The notes beneath the pieces were generated by a model. That model was given only the letters and a program-made list of their open reading frames with translations. It was not told the origin of the DNA and did no database searches. Below are positions 44,381 through 58,700 of a DNA stretch of 64,000 nt, one piece after another (position 1 is the first letter of the stretch; every line of letters begins with the position of its first letter). The position numbers and the translations under genes are program-made. Source of the stretch: Angiostrongylus vasorum (taxonomy: Eukaryota; Nematoda; Chromadorea; Rhabditida; Metastrongylidae); contig JADANN010000453.1 in NCBI GenBank assembly GCA_018806985.1, positions 1-64,000 of the forward strand, read 5' to 3'.

Positions 44381-44573
44381 CCACATCTGAGGCGAACCAA
44401 GCCCCGCACAGTCCTCATCTGAGGCGAACCAAGCCGCACACAGTCCGCCTCTGATGCGATAAAAGCTGCGCAAAATCCACCTCTGAAGCCAACAAATCCG
44501 CACAGAGTCCACCTCTGAGTCGAAAAAAAGCTGCACACAATCCACCCCTGAAGCCAACTAAGCCCCACACAGT
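44381..44573. repeat. Example higher-order unit, variant 1
   Basis: Six monomers, 193 bp because of one extra A: CCACATCTGAGG...CCCCGC (44381), CCTCATCTGAGG (44413), CCGCCTCTGATGCGATAAAA (44445), GAAGCCAACAAATCC (44477), GTCGAAAAAAAGC (44509), CCACCCCTGAAGCCAACTAA (44542). The same order recurs many times between about 41 and 51 kb and in variant form elsewhere. Confidence 0.9.
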
Positions 44574-47500
44574 CCACATCTGAGGCGAACCAAGCCCCCG
44601 CACAGTCCTCCTCTGAGGCGAACCCAAGCCGCACACAGTCCGCCTCTGATGCGATAAAAGCTGCGCAAAATCCACCTCTGAAGCCAACAAATCCGCACAG
44701 AGTCCACCTCTGAGGCGAAAAAAGCTGCACACAATCCACCTCTGAGCCGAACCAAGCCGCACACAGTCCACCTCTGAGGCGAACCAAGCCCCGCACAGTC
44801 CTCATCTGAGGCGAACCAAGCCGCACACAGTCCGTCTCTGATGCGATAAAAGCTGCGCAAAATCCACCTCTGAAGCCAACAAATCCGCACAGAGTCCACC
44901 TCTGAGGCGAAAAAAGCTGCACACAATCCACCTCTGAGGCGAACCAAGCCCCACACAGTCCACATCTGAGGCGAACCAAGCCGCACACAGTCCGCCTCTG
45001 ATGCGATAAAAAGCTGCGCACAAATCCACCTCTGAAGCCAACAAAGCCGCACAGAGTCCACCTCTGAGTCGAAAAAAAGCTGCACACAATCCACCCCTGA
45101 AGCCAACTAAGCCCCACACAGTCCACATCTGAGGCGAACCAAGCCCCACACAGTCCTCATCTGAGGCGAACCCAAGCCGCACACAGTCCGCCTCTGATGC
45201 GATAAAAGCTGCGCAAAATCCACCTCTGAAGCCAACAAATCCGCACAGAGTCCACCTCTGAGGCGAAAACAAGCTGCACACAATCCACCCTCTGAGGCGA
45301 ACCAAGCCGCACACAGTCCACCTCTGAGGCGAACAAAGCTGCACACAATCCACCTCTGAGGCGAACCAAGCCGCACACAGTCCACCTCTGAGTGCGAAAA
45401 AAGCTGCACACAATCCACCCTCTGAAGCCAACTAAGCCCCACACAGTCCACATCTGAGGCGAACCAAGCCCCGCACAGTCCTCATCTGAGGCGAACCCAA
45501 GCCGCACACAGTCCGCCTCTGATGCGATAAAAGCTGCGCAAAATCCACCTCTGAAGCCAACAAATCCGCACAGAGTCCACCTCTGAGTCGAAAAAAGCTG
45601 CACACAATCCACCCCTGAAGCCAACTAAGCCCCACACAGTCCACATCTGAGGCGAACCAAGCCCCACACAGTCCTCCTCTGAGGCGAACCCAAGCCCGCA
45701 CACAGTCCGCCTCTGAGGCGAACCCAAGCCGCACACAGTCCGCCTCTGATGCGATAAAAGCTGCGCAAAATCCACCTCTGAAGCCAACAAATCCGCACAG
45801 AGTCCACCTCTGAGGCGAAAAAAGCTGCACTCAATCCACCTCTGAGCCGAACCAGGCCGCACACAGTCCACCTCTGAGGCGAACCAAGCCCCGCACAGTC
45901 CTCATCTGAGGCGAACCAAGCCGCACACAGTCCGTCTCTGATGCGATAAAAGCTGCGCAAAATCCACCTCTGAAGCCAACAAATCCGCACAGAGTCCACC
46001 TCTGAGGCGAAAAAAGCTGCACACAATCCACCCTCTGAAGCCGAACTAAGCCCCACACAGTCCACCTCTGAGGCGAACCAAGCCCCACACAGTCCACCTC
46101 TGAGGCGAACCAAGCCCGCACAGTCCGCCTCTGAGGCGAACCCAAGCCGCACACAGTCCGCCTCTGATGCGATAAAAAGCTGCGCACAATCCACCTCTGA
46201 AGCCGAACAAAGCCGCACACAGTCCACCTCTGAGTCGAAAAAAGCTGCACACAATCCACCCCTGAAGCCAACTAAGCCCCACACAGTCCACATCTGAGGC
46301 GAACCAAGCCCCGCACAGTCCTCATCTGAGGCGAACCAAGCCGCACACAGTCCGCCTCTGATGCGATAAAAAGCTGCGCAAAATCCACCTCTGAAGCCAA
46401 CAAATCCGCACAGAGTCCACCTCTGAGTCGAAAAAAGCTGCACACAATCCACCCCTGAAGCCAACTAAGCCCCACACAGTCCACATCTGAGGCGAACCAA
46501 GCCCCCACACAGTCCTCCTCTGAGGCGAACCCAGCCGCACACAGTCCGCCTCTGATGCGATAAAAGCTGCGCAAAATCCACCTCTGAAGCCAACAAATCC
46601 GCACAGAGTCCACCTCTGAGGCGAAACCAAGCTGCGCACAGTCCACCTCTGAGGCGAACCAAGCCGCACACAGTCCACCTCTGATGCGATAAAAGCTGCA
46701 CACAATCCACCCTCTGAAGCCAACTAAGCCCGCACACAGTCCACCTCTGAGGCGAACCAAGCCCCGCACAGTCCGCCTCTGAGGGCGAACCAAGCCGCAC
46801 ACAGTCCTTCTCTGATGCGAAAAAAGCTGCGCACAATCCACCTCTGAAGCCGAACAAAGCCGCACACAGTCCACCTCTGAGTCGAAAAAAAGCTGCACAC
46901 AATCCACCCCTGAAGCCAACTAAGCCCCACACAGTCCACATCTGAGGCGAACCAAGCCCCGCACAGTCCTCATCTGAGGCGAACCAAGCCGCACACAGTC
47001 CGCCTCTGATGCGATAAAAGCTGCGCAAAATCCACCTCTGAAGCCAACAAATCCGCACAGAGTCCACCTCTGAGGCGAAACAAAAGCTGCACACAATCCA
47101 CCCTCTGAAGCCAACTAAGCCGCACACAGTCCACCTCTGAGGCGAACCAAGCCCCACACAGTCCACCTCTGAGGCGAACCAAGCCCCGCACAGTCCTCAT
47201 CTGAGGCGAACCAAGCCGCACACAGTCCGCCTCTGATGCGATAAAAGCTGCGCAAAATCCACCTCTGAAGCCAACAAATCCGCACAGAGTCCACCTCTGA
47301 GGCGAAAAAAGCTGCACACAATCCACCCTCTGAAGCCAACCAAGCCCCACACAGTCCACATCTGAGGCGAACCAAGCCCCACACAGTCCACCTCTGAGGC
47401 GAACCAAGCCCCGCACAGTCCTCATCTGAGGCGAACCAAGCCGCACACAGTCCGCCTCTGATGCGATAAAAGCTGCGCACAAATCCACCTCTGAAGCCGA

Positions 47501-49684
47501 ACAAAGCCGCACACAGTCCACCTCTGAGGCGAAAAAAGCTGCACACAATCCACCCTCTGAAGCCAACCAAGCCCCACACAGTCCACATCTGAGGCGAACC
47601 AAGCCCCGCACAGTCCTCATCTGAGGCGAACCAAGCCGCACACAGTCCGCCTCTGATGCGATAAAAGCTGCGCAAAATCCACCTCTGAAGCCAACAAATC
47701 CGCACAGAGTCCACCTCTGAGGCGAAAAAAGCTGCACACAATCCACCTCTGAGCCGAACCAAGCCGCACACAGTCCACCTCTGAGGCGAAAAAAGCTGCA
47801 CACAATCCACCCCTGAAGCCAACTAAGCCCCACACAGTCCACATCTGAGGCGAACCAAGCCCCGCACAGTCCTCATCTGAGGCGAACCAAGCCGCACACA
47901 GTCCGCCTCTGATGCGATAAAAGCTGCGCAAAATCCACCTCTGAAGCCAACAAATCCGCACAGAGTCCACCTCTGAGGCGAAAAAAGCTGCACACAATCC
48001 ACCCTCTGAAGCCGAACCAAGCCCGCACACAGTCCACCTCTGAGGCGAACCAAGCCCCGCACAGTCCTCCTCTGAGGCGAACCAAGCCGCACACAGTCCA
48101 CCTCTGAGGCGAACCAAGCCGCACACAGTCCACCTCTGATGCGAAAAAAGCTGCACACAATCCACCTCTGAAGCCAACCAAGCCGCACACAGTCCACCTC
48201 TGAGGCGAACCAAGCCCCGCACAGTCCACCTCTGAGGCGAACCAAGCCGCACACAGTCCGTCTCTGATGCGATAAAAGCTGCGCACAATCCACCTCTGAA
48301 GCCAACCAAGCCGCACACAGTCCACCTCTGAGGCGAAAAAAGCTGCACACAATCCACCCTCTGAAGCCAACTAAGCCCCACACAGTCCACATCTGAGGCG
48401 AACCAAGCCCCGCACAGTCCACATCTGAGGCGAACCAAGCCGCACACAGTCCGCCTCTGATGCGATAAAAGCTGCGCACAATCCACCTCTGAAGCCGAAC
48501 AAAGCCGCACACAGTCCACCTCTGAGGCGAAAAAAGCTGCACACAATCCACCCTCTGAAGCCAACTAAGCCCCACACAGTCCACATCTGAGGCGAACCAA
48601 GCCCCGCACAGTCCTCATCTGAGGCGAACCAAGCCGCACACAGTCCGCCTCTGATGCGATAAAAGCTGCGCAAAATCCACCTCTGAAGCCAACAAATCCG
48701 CACAGAGTCCACCTCTGAGGCGAAACAAAAGCTGCACACAATCCACCCTCTGAAGCCAACTAAGCCGCACACAGTCCACCTCTGAGGCGAAAAAAGCTGC
48801 ACACAATCCACCTCTGAGGCGAACCAAGCCCGCACACAGTCCACCTCTGAGGCGAACCAAGCCCCGCACAGTCCTCATCTGAGGCGAACCAAGCCGCACA
48901 CAGTCCGTCTCTGATGCGATAAAAGCTGCGCAAAATCCACCTCTGAAGCCAACAAATCCGCACAGAGTCCACCTCTGAGGCGAACCAAGCCCCGCACAGT
49001 CCGACCTCTGAGGCGAACCAAGCCGCACACAGTCCTTCTCTGATGCGAAAAAAGCTGCGTACAATCCACCTCTGAGCCGAACAAAGCCGCACACAGTCCA
49101 CCTCTGAGTCGAAAAAAGCTGCACACAATCCACCCCTGAAGCCAACTAAGCCCCACACAGTCCACATCTGAGGCGAACCAAGCCCCGCACAGTCCTCATC
49201 TGAGGCGAACCAAGCCGCACACAGTCCGCCTCTGATGCGATAAAAGCTGCGCAAAATCCACCTCTGAAGCCAACAAATCCGCACAGAGTCCACCTCTGAG
49301 TCGAAAAAAAGCTGCACACAATCCACCCCTGAAGCCAACTAAGCCCCACACAGTCCACATCTGAGGCGAACCAAGCCCCACACAGTCCTCCTCTGAGGCG
49401 AACCCAGCCGCACACAGTCCGCCTCTGAGGCGAACCCAGCCGCACACAGTCGGCCTCTGATGCGAAAAAAGCTGCGCAAAATCCACCTCTGAAGCCAACA
49501 AATCCGCACAGAGTCCACCTCTGAGGCGAAAAAAGCTGCACTCAATCCACCTCTGAGCCGAACCAGGCCGCACACAGTCCACCTCTGAGGCGAACCAAGC
49601 CCCGCACAGTCCTCCTCTGAGGCGAACCAAGCCGCACACAGTCCGCCTCTGATGCGATAAAAGCTGCGCAAAATCCACCTCTGA

Positions 49685-49784
49685 NNNNNNNNNNNNNNNN
49701 NNNNNNNNNNNNNNNNNNNNNNNNNNNNNNNNNNNNNNNNNNNNNNNNNNNNNNNNNNNNNNNNNNNNNNNNNNNNNNNNNNNN
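49685..49784. other. Assembly gap, 100 N
   Basis: Exactly 100 undetermined bases inside the satellite, the usual placeholder for a gap of unknown size. Satellite monomers lie on both sides, so the true array length is unknown and the two halves need not be adjacent in the genome. Confidence 0.99.
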
Positions 49785-52700
49785 GCACAGTCCTCATCTG
49801 AGGCGAACCAAGCCGCACACAGTCCGCCTCTGATGCGATAAAAAGCTGCGCAAAATCCACCCTCTGAAGCCAACAAATCCGCACAGAGTCCACCTCTGAG
49901 GCGAAAAAAGCTGCACACAATCCACCTCTGAAGCCAACCAAGCCCGCACACAGTCCACCTCTGAGGCGAACCAAGCCGCACACAGTCCACCTCTGAGGCG
50001 AACCAAGCCCGCACACAGTCCACCTCTGAGGCGAACCAAGCCGCACACAGTCCGCCTCTGATGCGATAAAAGCTGCGCAAAATCCACCTCTGAAGCCAAC
50101 AAATCCGCACAGAGTCCACCTCTGAGGCGAAAAAAGCTGCACTCAATCCACCTCTGAGCCGAACCAGGCCGCACACAGTCCACCTCTGAGGCGAACCAAG
50201 CCCCGCACAGTCCTCATCTGAGGCGAACCAAGCCGCACACAGTCCGTCTCTGATGCGATAAAAGCTGCGCAAAATCCACCTCTGAAGCCAACAAATCCGC
50301 ACACAGTCCACCTCTGAGGCGAAAAAAAGCTGCACACAATCCACCCTCTGAAGCCAACTAAGCCCCACACAGTCCACATCTGAGGCGAACCAAGCCGCAC
50401 ACAGTCCGCCTCTGATGCGATAAAAAGCTGCGCAAAATCCACCTCTGAAGCCAACAAATCCGCACAGAGTCCACCTCTGAGGCGAAAAAAGCTGCACACA
50501 ATCCACCTCTGAAGCCGAACCAAGCCCGCACACAGTCCACCTCTGAGGCGAACCAAGCCCCACACAGTCCACCTCTGAGGCGAACCAAAGCCCGCACACA
50601 GTCCACCTCTGAGGCGAACCAAGCCGCACACAGTCCACCTCTGAGGCGAACCAAGCCCCGCACAGTCCACCTCTGAGGCGAACCAAGCCGCACACAGTCC
50701 GCCTCTGATGCGATAAAAAGCTGCACACAATCCACCTCTGAAGCCGAACAAAGCCGCACACAGTCCACCTCTGAGGCGAAAAAAGCTGCACACAATCCAC
50801 CCCTGAAGCCAACTAAGCCCCACACAGTCCACATCTGAGGCGAACCAAGCCCCGCACAGTCCTCATCTGAGGCGAACCAAGCCGCACACAGTCCGCCTCT
50901 GATGCGATAAAAGCTGCGCAAAATCCACCTCTGAAGCCAACAAATCCGCACAGAGTCCACCTCTGAGTCGAAAAAAGCTGCACACAATCCACCCCTGAAG
51001 CCAACTAAGCCCCACACAGTCCACATCTGAGGCGAACCAAGCCCCACACAGTCCTCCTCTGAGGCGAACCCAAGCCGCACACAGTCCGCCTCTGATGCGA
51101 TAAAAGCTGCGCAAAATCCACCTCTGAAGCCAACAAATCCGCACAGAGTCCACCTCTGAGGCGAAAAAAAAAGCTGCACTCAATCCACCTCTGAGCCGAA
51201 CCAGGCCGCACACAGTCCACCTCTGAGGCGAACCAAGCCCCGCACAGTCCTCATCTGAGGCGAACCAAGCCGCACACAGTCCCTTCTCTGATGCGATAAA
51301 AGCTGCACACAAATCCACCCTCTGAAGCCAACTAAGCCCGCACACAGTCCACCTCTGAGGCGAACCAAGCCCCGCACAGTCCGCCTCTGAGGCGAACCAA
51401 GCCGCACACAGTCCGTCTCTGATGCGATAAAAAGCTGCGCACAATCCACCTCTGAAGCCGAACAAAGCCGCACACAGTCCACCTCTGAGTCGAAAAAAGC
51501 TGCACACAATCCACCCCTGAAGCCAACTAAGCCCCACACAGTCCACATCTGAGGCGAACCAAGCCCCGCACAGTCCTCATCTGAGGCGAACCAAGCCGCA
51601 CACAGTCCGCCTCTGATGCGATAAAAGCTGCGCAAAATCCACCTCTGAAGCCAACAAATCCGCACAGAGTCCACCTCTGAGGCGAAAAAAAAGCTGCACT
51701 CAATCCACCCTCTGAAGCCGAACCAAGCCCGCACACAGTCCACCTCTGAGGCGAACCAAGCCCGCACACAGTCCACCCTCTGAAGCGAACCAAGCCGCAC
51801 ACAGTCCACCTCTGAGGCGAACCAAGCCGCACACAGTCCACCTCTGAAGCGAACCAAGCCCGCACACAGTCCACCTCTGAGGCGAACCAAGCCGCACACA
51901 GTCCACCTCTGATGCGATAAAAAGCTGCACACAATCCACCCTCTGAAGCCAACTAAGCCCGCACACAGTCCACCTCTGAGGCGAACCAAGCCCCACACAG
52001 TCCTCCTCTGAGGCGAACCCAAGCCGCACACAGTCCGCCTCTGATGCGATAAAAAGCTGCGCAAAATCCACCTCTGAAGCCAACAAATCCGCACAGAGTC
52101 CACCTCTGAGGCGAAAAAAGCTGCACTCAATCCACCTCTGAAGCCGAACCAAGCCGCACACAGTCCACCTCTGAGGCGAACCAAGCCCGCACACAGTCCA
52201 CCTCTGAAGCGAACCAAGCCGCACACAGTCCACCTCTGAGGCGAACCAAGCCCCGCACAGTCCACCTCTGAGGCGAACCAAGCCGCACACAGTCCGTCTC
52301 TGATGCGATAAAAAGCTGCGCACAATCCACCTCTGAAGCCGAACAAAGCCGCACACAGTCCACCTCTGAGTCGAAAAAAGCTGCACACAATCCACCCCTG
52401 AAGCCAACTAAGCCCCACACAGTCCACATCTGAGGCGAACCAAGCCCCGCACAGTCCACATCTGAGGCGAACCAAGCCGCACACAGTCCGCCTCTGATGC
52501 GATAAAAAGCTGCGCACAAATCCACCTCTGAAGCCAACAAAGCCGCACACAGTCCACCTCTGAGGCGAAAAAAGCTGCACACAATCCACCCTCTGAAGCC
52601 AACTAAGCCCGCACACAGTCCACCTCTGAGGCGAACCAAGCCCCGCACAGTCCACTTCTGAAGCCAACCAAGCCCCACACAGTCCACATCTGAGGCGAAC

Positions 52701-55700
52701 CAAGCCCCAGCACAGTCCACCCTCTGAAGCGAACCCAAGCCCCGCACAGTCCACCTCTGAGGCGAACCCAAGCCGCACACAGTCCGCCTCTGATGCGATA
52801 AAAGCTGCGCAAAATCCACCTCTGAAGCCAACAAATCCGCACAGAGTCCACCTCTGAGGCGAAAAAAGCTGCACTCAATCCACCTCTGAGCCGAACCAGG
52901 CCGCACACAGTCCACCTCTGAGGCGAACCAAGCCCCCGCACAGTCCTCATCTGAGGCGAACCAAGCCGCACACAGTCCGTCTCTGATGCGATAAAAGCTG
53001 CGCAAAATCCACCTCTGAAGCCAACAAATCCGCACAGAGTCCACCTCTGAGGCGAAAAAAAGCTGCACTCAATCCACCTCTGAGCCGAACCAGGCCGCAC
53101 ACAGTCCACCTCTGAGGCGAACCAAGCCCCGCACAGTCCTCATCTGAGGCGAACCAAGCCGCACACAGTCCGTCTCTGATGCGATAAAAAGCTGCACACA
53201 ATCCACCCTCTGAAGCCAACTAAGCCCAACACAGTCCACATCTGAGGCGAACCAAGCCCCGCACAGTCCACCTCTGAGGCGAACCAAGCCGCACACAGTC
53301 CGTCTCTGATGCGATAAAAGCTGCGCACAAATCCACCTCTGAAGCCAACAAAGCCGCACACAGTCCACCTCTGAGTCGAAAAAAGCTGCACACAATCCAC
53401 CCCTGAAGCCAACTAAGCCCCACACAGTCCACATCTGAGGCGAACCAAGCCCGCACACAGTCCGCCTCTGATGCGATAAAAGCTGCGCAAAATCCACCTC
53501 TGAAGCCAACAAATCCGCACAGAGTCCACCTCTGAGGCGAAAAAAGCTGCACACAATCCACCCTCTGAAGCCGAACTAAGCCCCACACAGTCCACCTCTG
53601 AGGCGAACCAAGCCCCGCACAGTCCAGCTCTGAAGCCAACCAAGCCCGCACACAGTCCACCTCTGAGGCGAACCAAGCCCAGCACAGTCCACTTCTGAAG
53701 CGAACCAAGCCCCCGCACAGTCCACATCTGAGGCGAACCAAGCCGAACACAGTCCGGCTCTGATGCGATAAAAAGCTGCACACCATCCACCCCTGAAGCC
53801 AACTAAGCCCGCACACAGTCCACCTCTGAGGCGAACCAAGCCCCCGCACAGTCCTCATCTGAGGCGAACCAAGCCGCACACAGTCCGCCTCTGATGCGAT
53901 AAAAGCTGCGCAAAATCCACCTCTGAAGCCAACAAATCCGCACAGAGTCCACCTCTGAGGCGAAAAAAGCTGCACTCAATCCACCTCTGAGCCGAACCAA
54001 GCCGCACACAGTCCACCTCTGAGGCGAACCAAGCCCCGCACAGTCCACCTCTGAGGCGAACCAAGCCGCACACAGTCCACCTCTGAGGCGAACCCAAAGC
54101 CGCACACAGTCCACCCTCTGATGCGAACAAAGCCGCACACAGTCCACCTCTGAGGCGAACCAAGCCCCGCACAGTCCACATCTGAGGCGAACCAAGCCGC
54201 ACACAGTCCGTCTCTGATGCGATAAAAAGCGGCGTACAATCCACCTCTGAAGCCGAACAAAGCCGCACACAGTCCACCTCTGAGTCGAAAAAAAGCTGCA
54301 CACAATCCACCCCTGAAGCCAACTAAGCCCCACACAGTCCACATCTGAGGCGAACCAAGCCCCGCACAGTCCTCATCTGAGGCGAACCAAGCCGCACACA
54401 GTCCGCCTCTGATGCGATAAAAAGCTGCGCAAAATCCACCTCTGAAGCCAACAAATCCGCACAGAGTCCACCTCTGAGGCGAAAAAAGCTGCACACAATC
54501 CACCCTCTGAAGCCAACCAAGCCGCACACAGTCCACCTCTGAGGCGAACCAAGCCGCACACAGTCCACCTCTGAAGCCAACCAAGCCCGCACACAGTCCA
54601 CATCTGAGGCGAACCAAGCCCGCACACAGTCCACCTCTGAAGCGAACCCAAGCCCGCACACAGTCCACCTCTGAGGCGAACCCAAGCCGCACACAGTCCG
54701 CCTCTGATGCGATAAAAAGCTGCGCAAAATCCACCTCTGAAGCCAACAAATCCGCACAGAGTCCACCTCTGAGGCGAAAAAAGCTGCACTCAATCCACCC
54801 TCTGAAGCCGAACCAGGCCCGCACACAGTCCACCTCTGAGGCGAACCAAGCCCCCGCACAGTCCTCATCTGAGGCGAACCAAGCCGCACACAGTCCGCCT
54901 CTGATGCGATAAAAGCTGCGCAAAATCCACCTCTGAAGCCAACAAATCCGCACAGAGTCCACCTCTGAGGCGAAAAAAAGCTGCACTCAATCCACCTCTG
55001 AGCCGAACCAGGCCGCACACAGTCCACCTCTGAGGCGAACCAAGCTCCCGCACAGTCCTCATCTGAGGCGAACCAAGCCGCACACAGTCCGTCTCTGATG
55101 CGATAAAAAGCTGCACACAATCCACCCCTGAAGCCAACTAAGCCCAACACAGTCCACATCTGAGGCGAACCAAGCCCCGCACAGTCCGCCTCTGAGGCGA
55201 ACCAAGCCGCACACAGTCCGTCTCTGATGCGAAAAAAGCTGCGCACAATCCACCTCTGAAGCCGAACAAAGCCGCACACAGTCCACCTCTGAGTCGAAAA
55301 AAAGCTGCACACAATCCACCCCTGAAGCCAACTAAGCCCCACACAGTCCACATCTGAGGCGAACCAAGCCGCACACAGTCCGCCTCTGATGCGATAAAAG
55401 CTGCGCAAAATCCACCTCTGAAGCCAACAAATCCGCACAGAGTCCACCTCTGAGGCGAAAAAAGCTGCACTCAATCCACCTCTGAGCCGAACCAAGCCGC
55501 ACACAGTCCACCTCTGAGGCGAACCAAGCCCCGCACAGTCCACTTCTGAAGCCAACCAAGCCCCACACAGTCCACATCTGAGGCGAACCAAGCCCAGCAC
55601 AGTCCACTTCTGAAGCGAACCAAGCCCCGCACAGTCCACATCTGAGGCGAACCAAGCCGAACACAGTCCGGCTCTAATGCGATAAAAAGCTGTACACCAT

Positions 55701-58700
55701 CCACCCCTGAAGCCAACTAAGCCGCACACAGTCCACCTCTGAGGCGAACCAAGCCCCACACAGTCCTCATCTGAGGCGAACCAAGCCGCACACAGTCCGC
55801 CTCTGATGCGATAAAAGCTGCGCAAAATCCACCTCTGAAGCCAACAAATCCGCACAGAGTCCACCTCTGAGGCGAAAAAAAGCTGCACTCAATCCACCTC
55901 TGAGCCGAACCAGGCCGCACACAGTCCACCTCTGAGGCGAACCAAGCCCCGCACAGTCCGCCTCTGAGGCGAACCAAGCCGCACACAGTCCGCCTCTGAG
56001 GCGAACCCAAAGCCGCACACAGTCCGCCTCTGATGCGAAACAAAAGCCGCACACAGTCCACCTCTGAGGCGAACCAAGCCCCAGCACAGTCCACTTCTGA
56101 GGCGAACCAAGCCGCACACAGTCCGTCTCTGATGCGATAAAAGCTGCGCACAATCCACCTCTGAAGCCGAACAAAGCCGCACACAGTCCACCTCTGAGTC
56201 GAAAAAAGCTGCACACAATCCACCCCTGAAGCCAACTAAGCCCCACACAGTCCACATCTGAGGCGAACCAAGCCGCACGCACAGTCCGCCTCTGATGCGA
56301 TAAAAAGCTGCGCACAAATCCACCTCTGAAGCCAACAAAGCCGCACACAGTCCACCTCTGAGGCGAAAAAAGCTGCACACAATCCACCCTCTGAAGCCAA
56401 CCAAGCCGCACACAGTCCACCTCTGAGGCGAACCAAGCCCGCACACAGTCCACCTCTGAAGCCAACCAAGCCCCACACAGTCCACATCTGAGGCGAACCA
56501 AGCCCGCACACAGTCCACCTCTGAGGCGAACCAAGCCCCGCACAGTCCACATCTGAGGCGAACCAAGCCGCACACAGTCCGCCTCTGATGCGATAAAAGC
56601 TGCGCACAAATCCACCTCTGAAGCCAACAAATCCGCACAGAGTCCACCTCTGAGGCGAAAAAAGCTGCACTCAATCCACCTCTGAGCCGAACCAGGCCGC
56701 ACACAGTCCACCTCTGAGGCGAACCAAGCCCCGCACAGTCCTCATCTGAGGCGAACCAAGCCGCACACAGTCCGCCTCTGATGCGATAAAAAGCTGCGCA
56801 AAATCCACCTCTGAAGCCAACAAATCCGCACAGAGTCCACCTCTGAGGCGAAAAAAAGCTGCACTCAATCCACCTCTGAGCCGAACCAGGCCGCACACAG
56901 TCCACCTCTGAGGCGAACCAAGCCCCGCACAGTCCTCATCTGAGGCGAACCAAGCCGCACACAGTCCGTCTCTGATGCGATAAAAGCTGCACACAATCCA
57001 CCCTCTGAAGCCAACTAAGCCCAACACAGTCCACATCTGAGGCGAACCAAGCCCCGCACAGTCCCACCTCTGAGGCGAACCAAGCCGCACACAGTCCGTC
57101 TCTGATGCGAAAAAAGCTGCGCACAATCCACCTCTGAAGCCGAACAAAGCCGCACACAGTCCACCTCTGAGTCGAAAAAAAAGCTGCACACAATCCACCC
57201 CTGAAGCCAACTAAGCCCCACACAGTCCACATCTGAGGCGAACCCAAGCCCGCACACAGTCCGCCTCTGATGCGATAAAAGCTGCGCAAAATCCACCTCT
57301 GAAGCCAACAAATCCGCACAGAGTCCACCTCTGAGGCGAAAAAAAAGCTGCACTCAATCCACCTCTGAAGCCGAACCAAGCCGCACACAGTCCACCTCTG
57401 AGGCGAACCAAGCCCGCACACAGTCCACCTCTGAAGCCAACCAAGCCCCACACAGTCCACATCTGAGGCGAACCAAGCCCAGCACAGTCCACCTCTGAAG
57501 CGAACCAAGCCCCGCACAGTCCACATCTGAGGCGAACCAAGCCGCACACAGTCCGGCTCTGATGCGATAAAAAGCTGCACACAATCCACCCCTGAAGCCA
57601 ACTAAGCCGCACACAGTCCACCTCTGAGGCGAACCAAGCCCCACACAGTCCTCATCTGAGGCGAACCAAGCCGCACACAGTCCGCCTCTGATGCGATAAA
57701 AGCTGCGCAAAATCCACCTCTGAAGCCAACAAATCCGCACAGAGTCCACCTCTGAGGCGAAAAAAAGCTGCACTCAATCCACCTCTGAAGCCGAACCAAG
57801 CCGCACACAGTCCACCTCTGAGGCGAACCAAGCCCCGCACAGTCCACCCTCTGAGGCGAACCAAGCCGCACACAGTCCGCCTCTGATGCGAACAAAGCCG
57901 CACACAGTCCACCTCTGAGGCGAACCAAAGCCGCACACAGTCCACCTCTGAGGCGAACCAAGCCCCGCACAGTCCACCTCTGAGGCGAACCAAGCCGCAC
58001 ACAGTCCGCCTCTGATGCGATAAAAAGCTGCGCACAATCCACCTCTGAAGCCGAACAAAGCCGCACACAGTCCACCTCTGAGGCGAAAAAAAGCTGCACA
58101 CAATCCACCCCTGAAGCCAACTAAGCCCCACACAGTCCACATCTGAGGCGAACCAAGCCCCGCACAGTCCGCCTCTGAGGCGAACCAAGCCGCACACAGT
58201 CCGCCTCTGATGCGATAAAAAGCTGCGCACAAATCCACCTCTGAAGCCAACAAAGCCGCACAGAGTCCACCTCTGAGGCGAAAAAAGCTGCACACAATCC
58301 ACCCTCTGAAGCCAACTAAGCCGCACACAGTCCACCTCTGAGGCGAACCAAGCCCCACACAGTCCACCTCTGAAGCGAACCAAGCCCCACACAGTCCACA
58401 TCTGAGGCGAACCAAGCCCCAGCACAGTCCACTTCTGAAGCGAACCAAGCCCCGCACAGTCCACATCTGAGGCGAACCAAGCCGCACACAGTCCGGCCTC
58501 TGATGCGATAAAAGCTGCACACAATCCACCTCTGAAGCCAACAAAGCCGCACACAGTCCACCTCTGAGGCGAAAAAAGCTGCACACAATCCACCTCTGAA
58601 GCCGAACCAAGCCGCACACAGTCCACCTCTGAGGCGAACCAAGCCCCGCACAGTCCTCATCTGAGGCGAACCAAGCCGCACACAGTCCGCCTCTGATGCG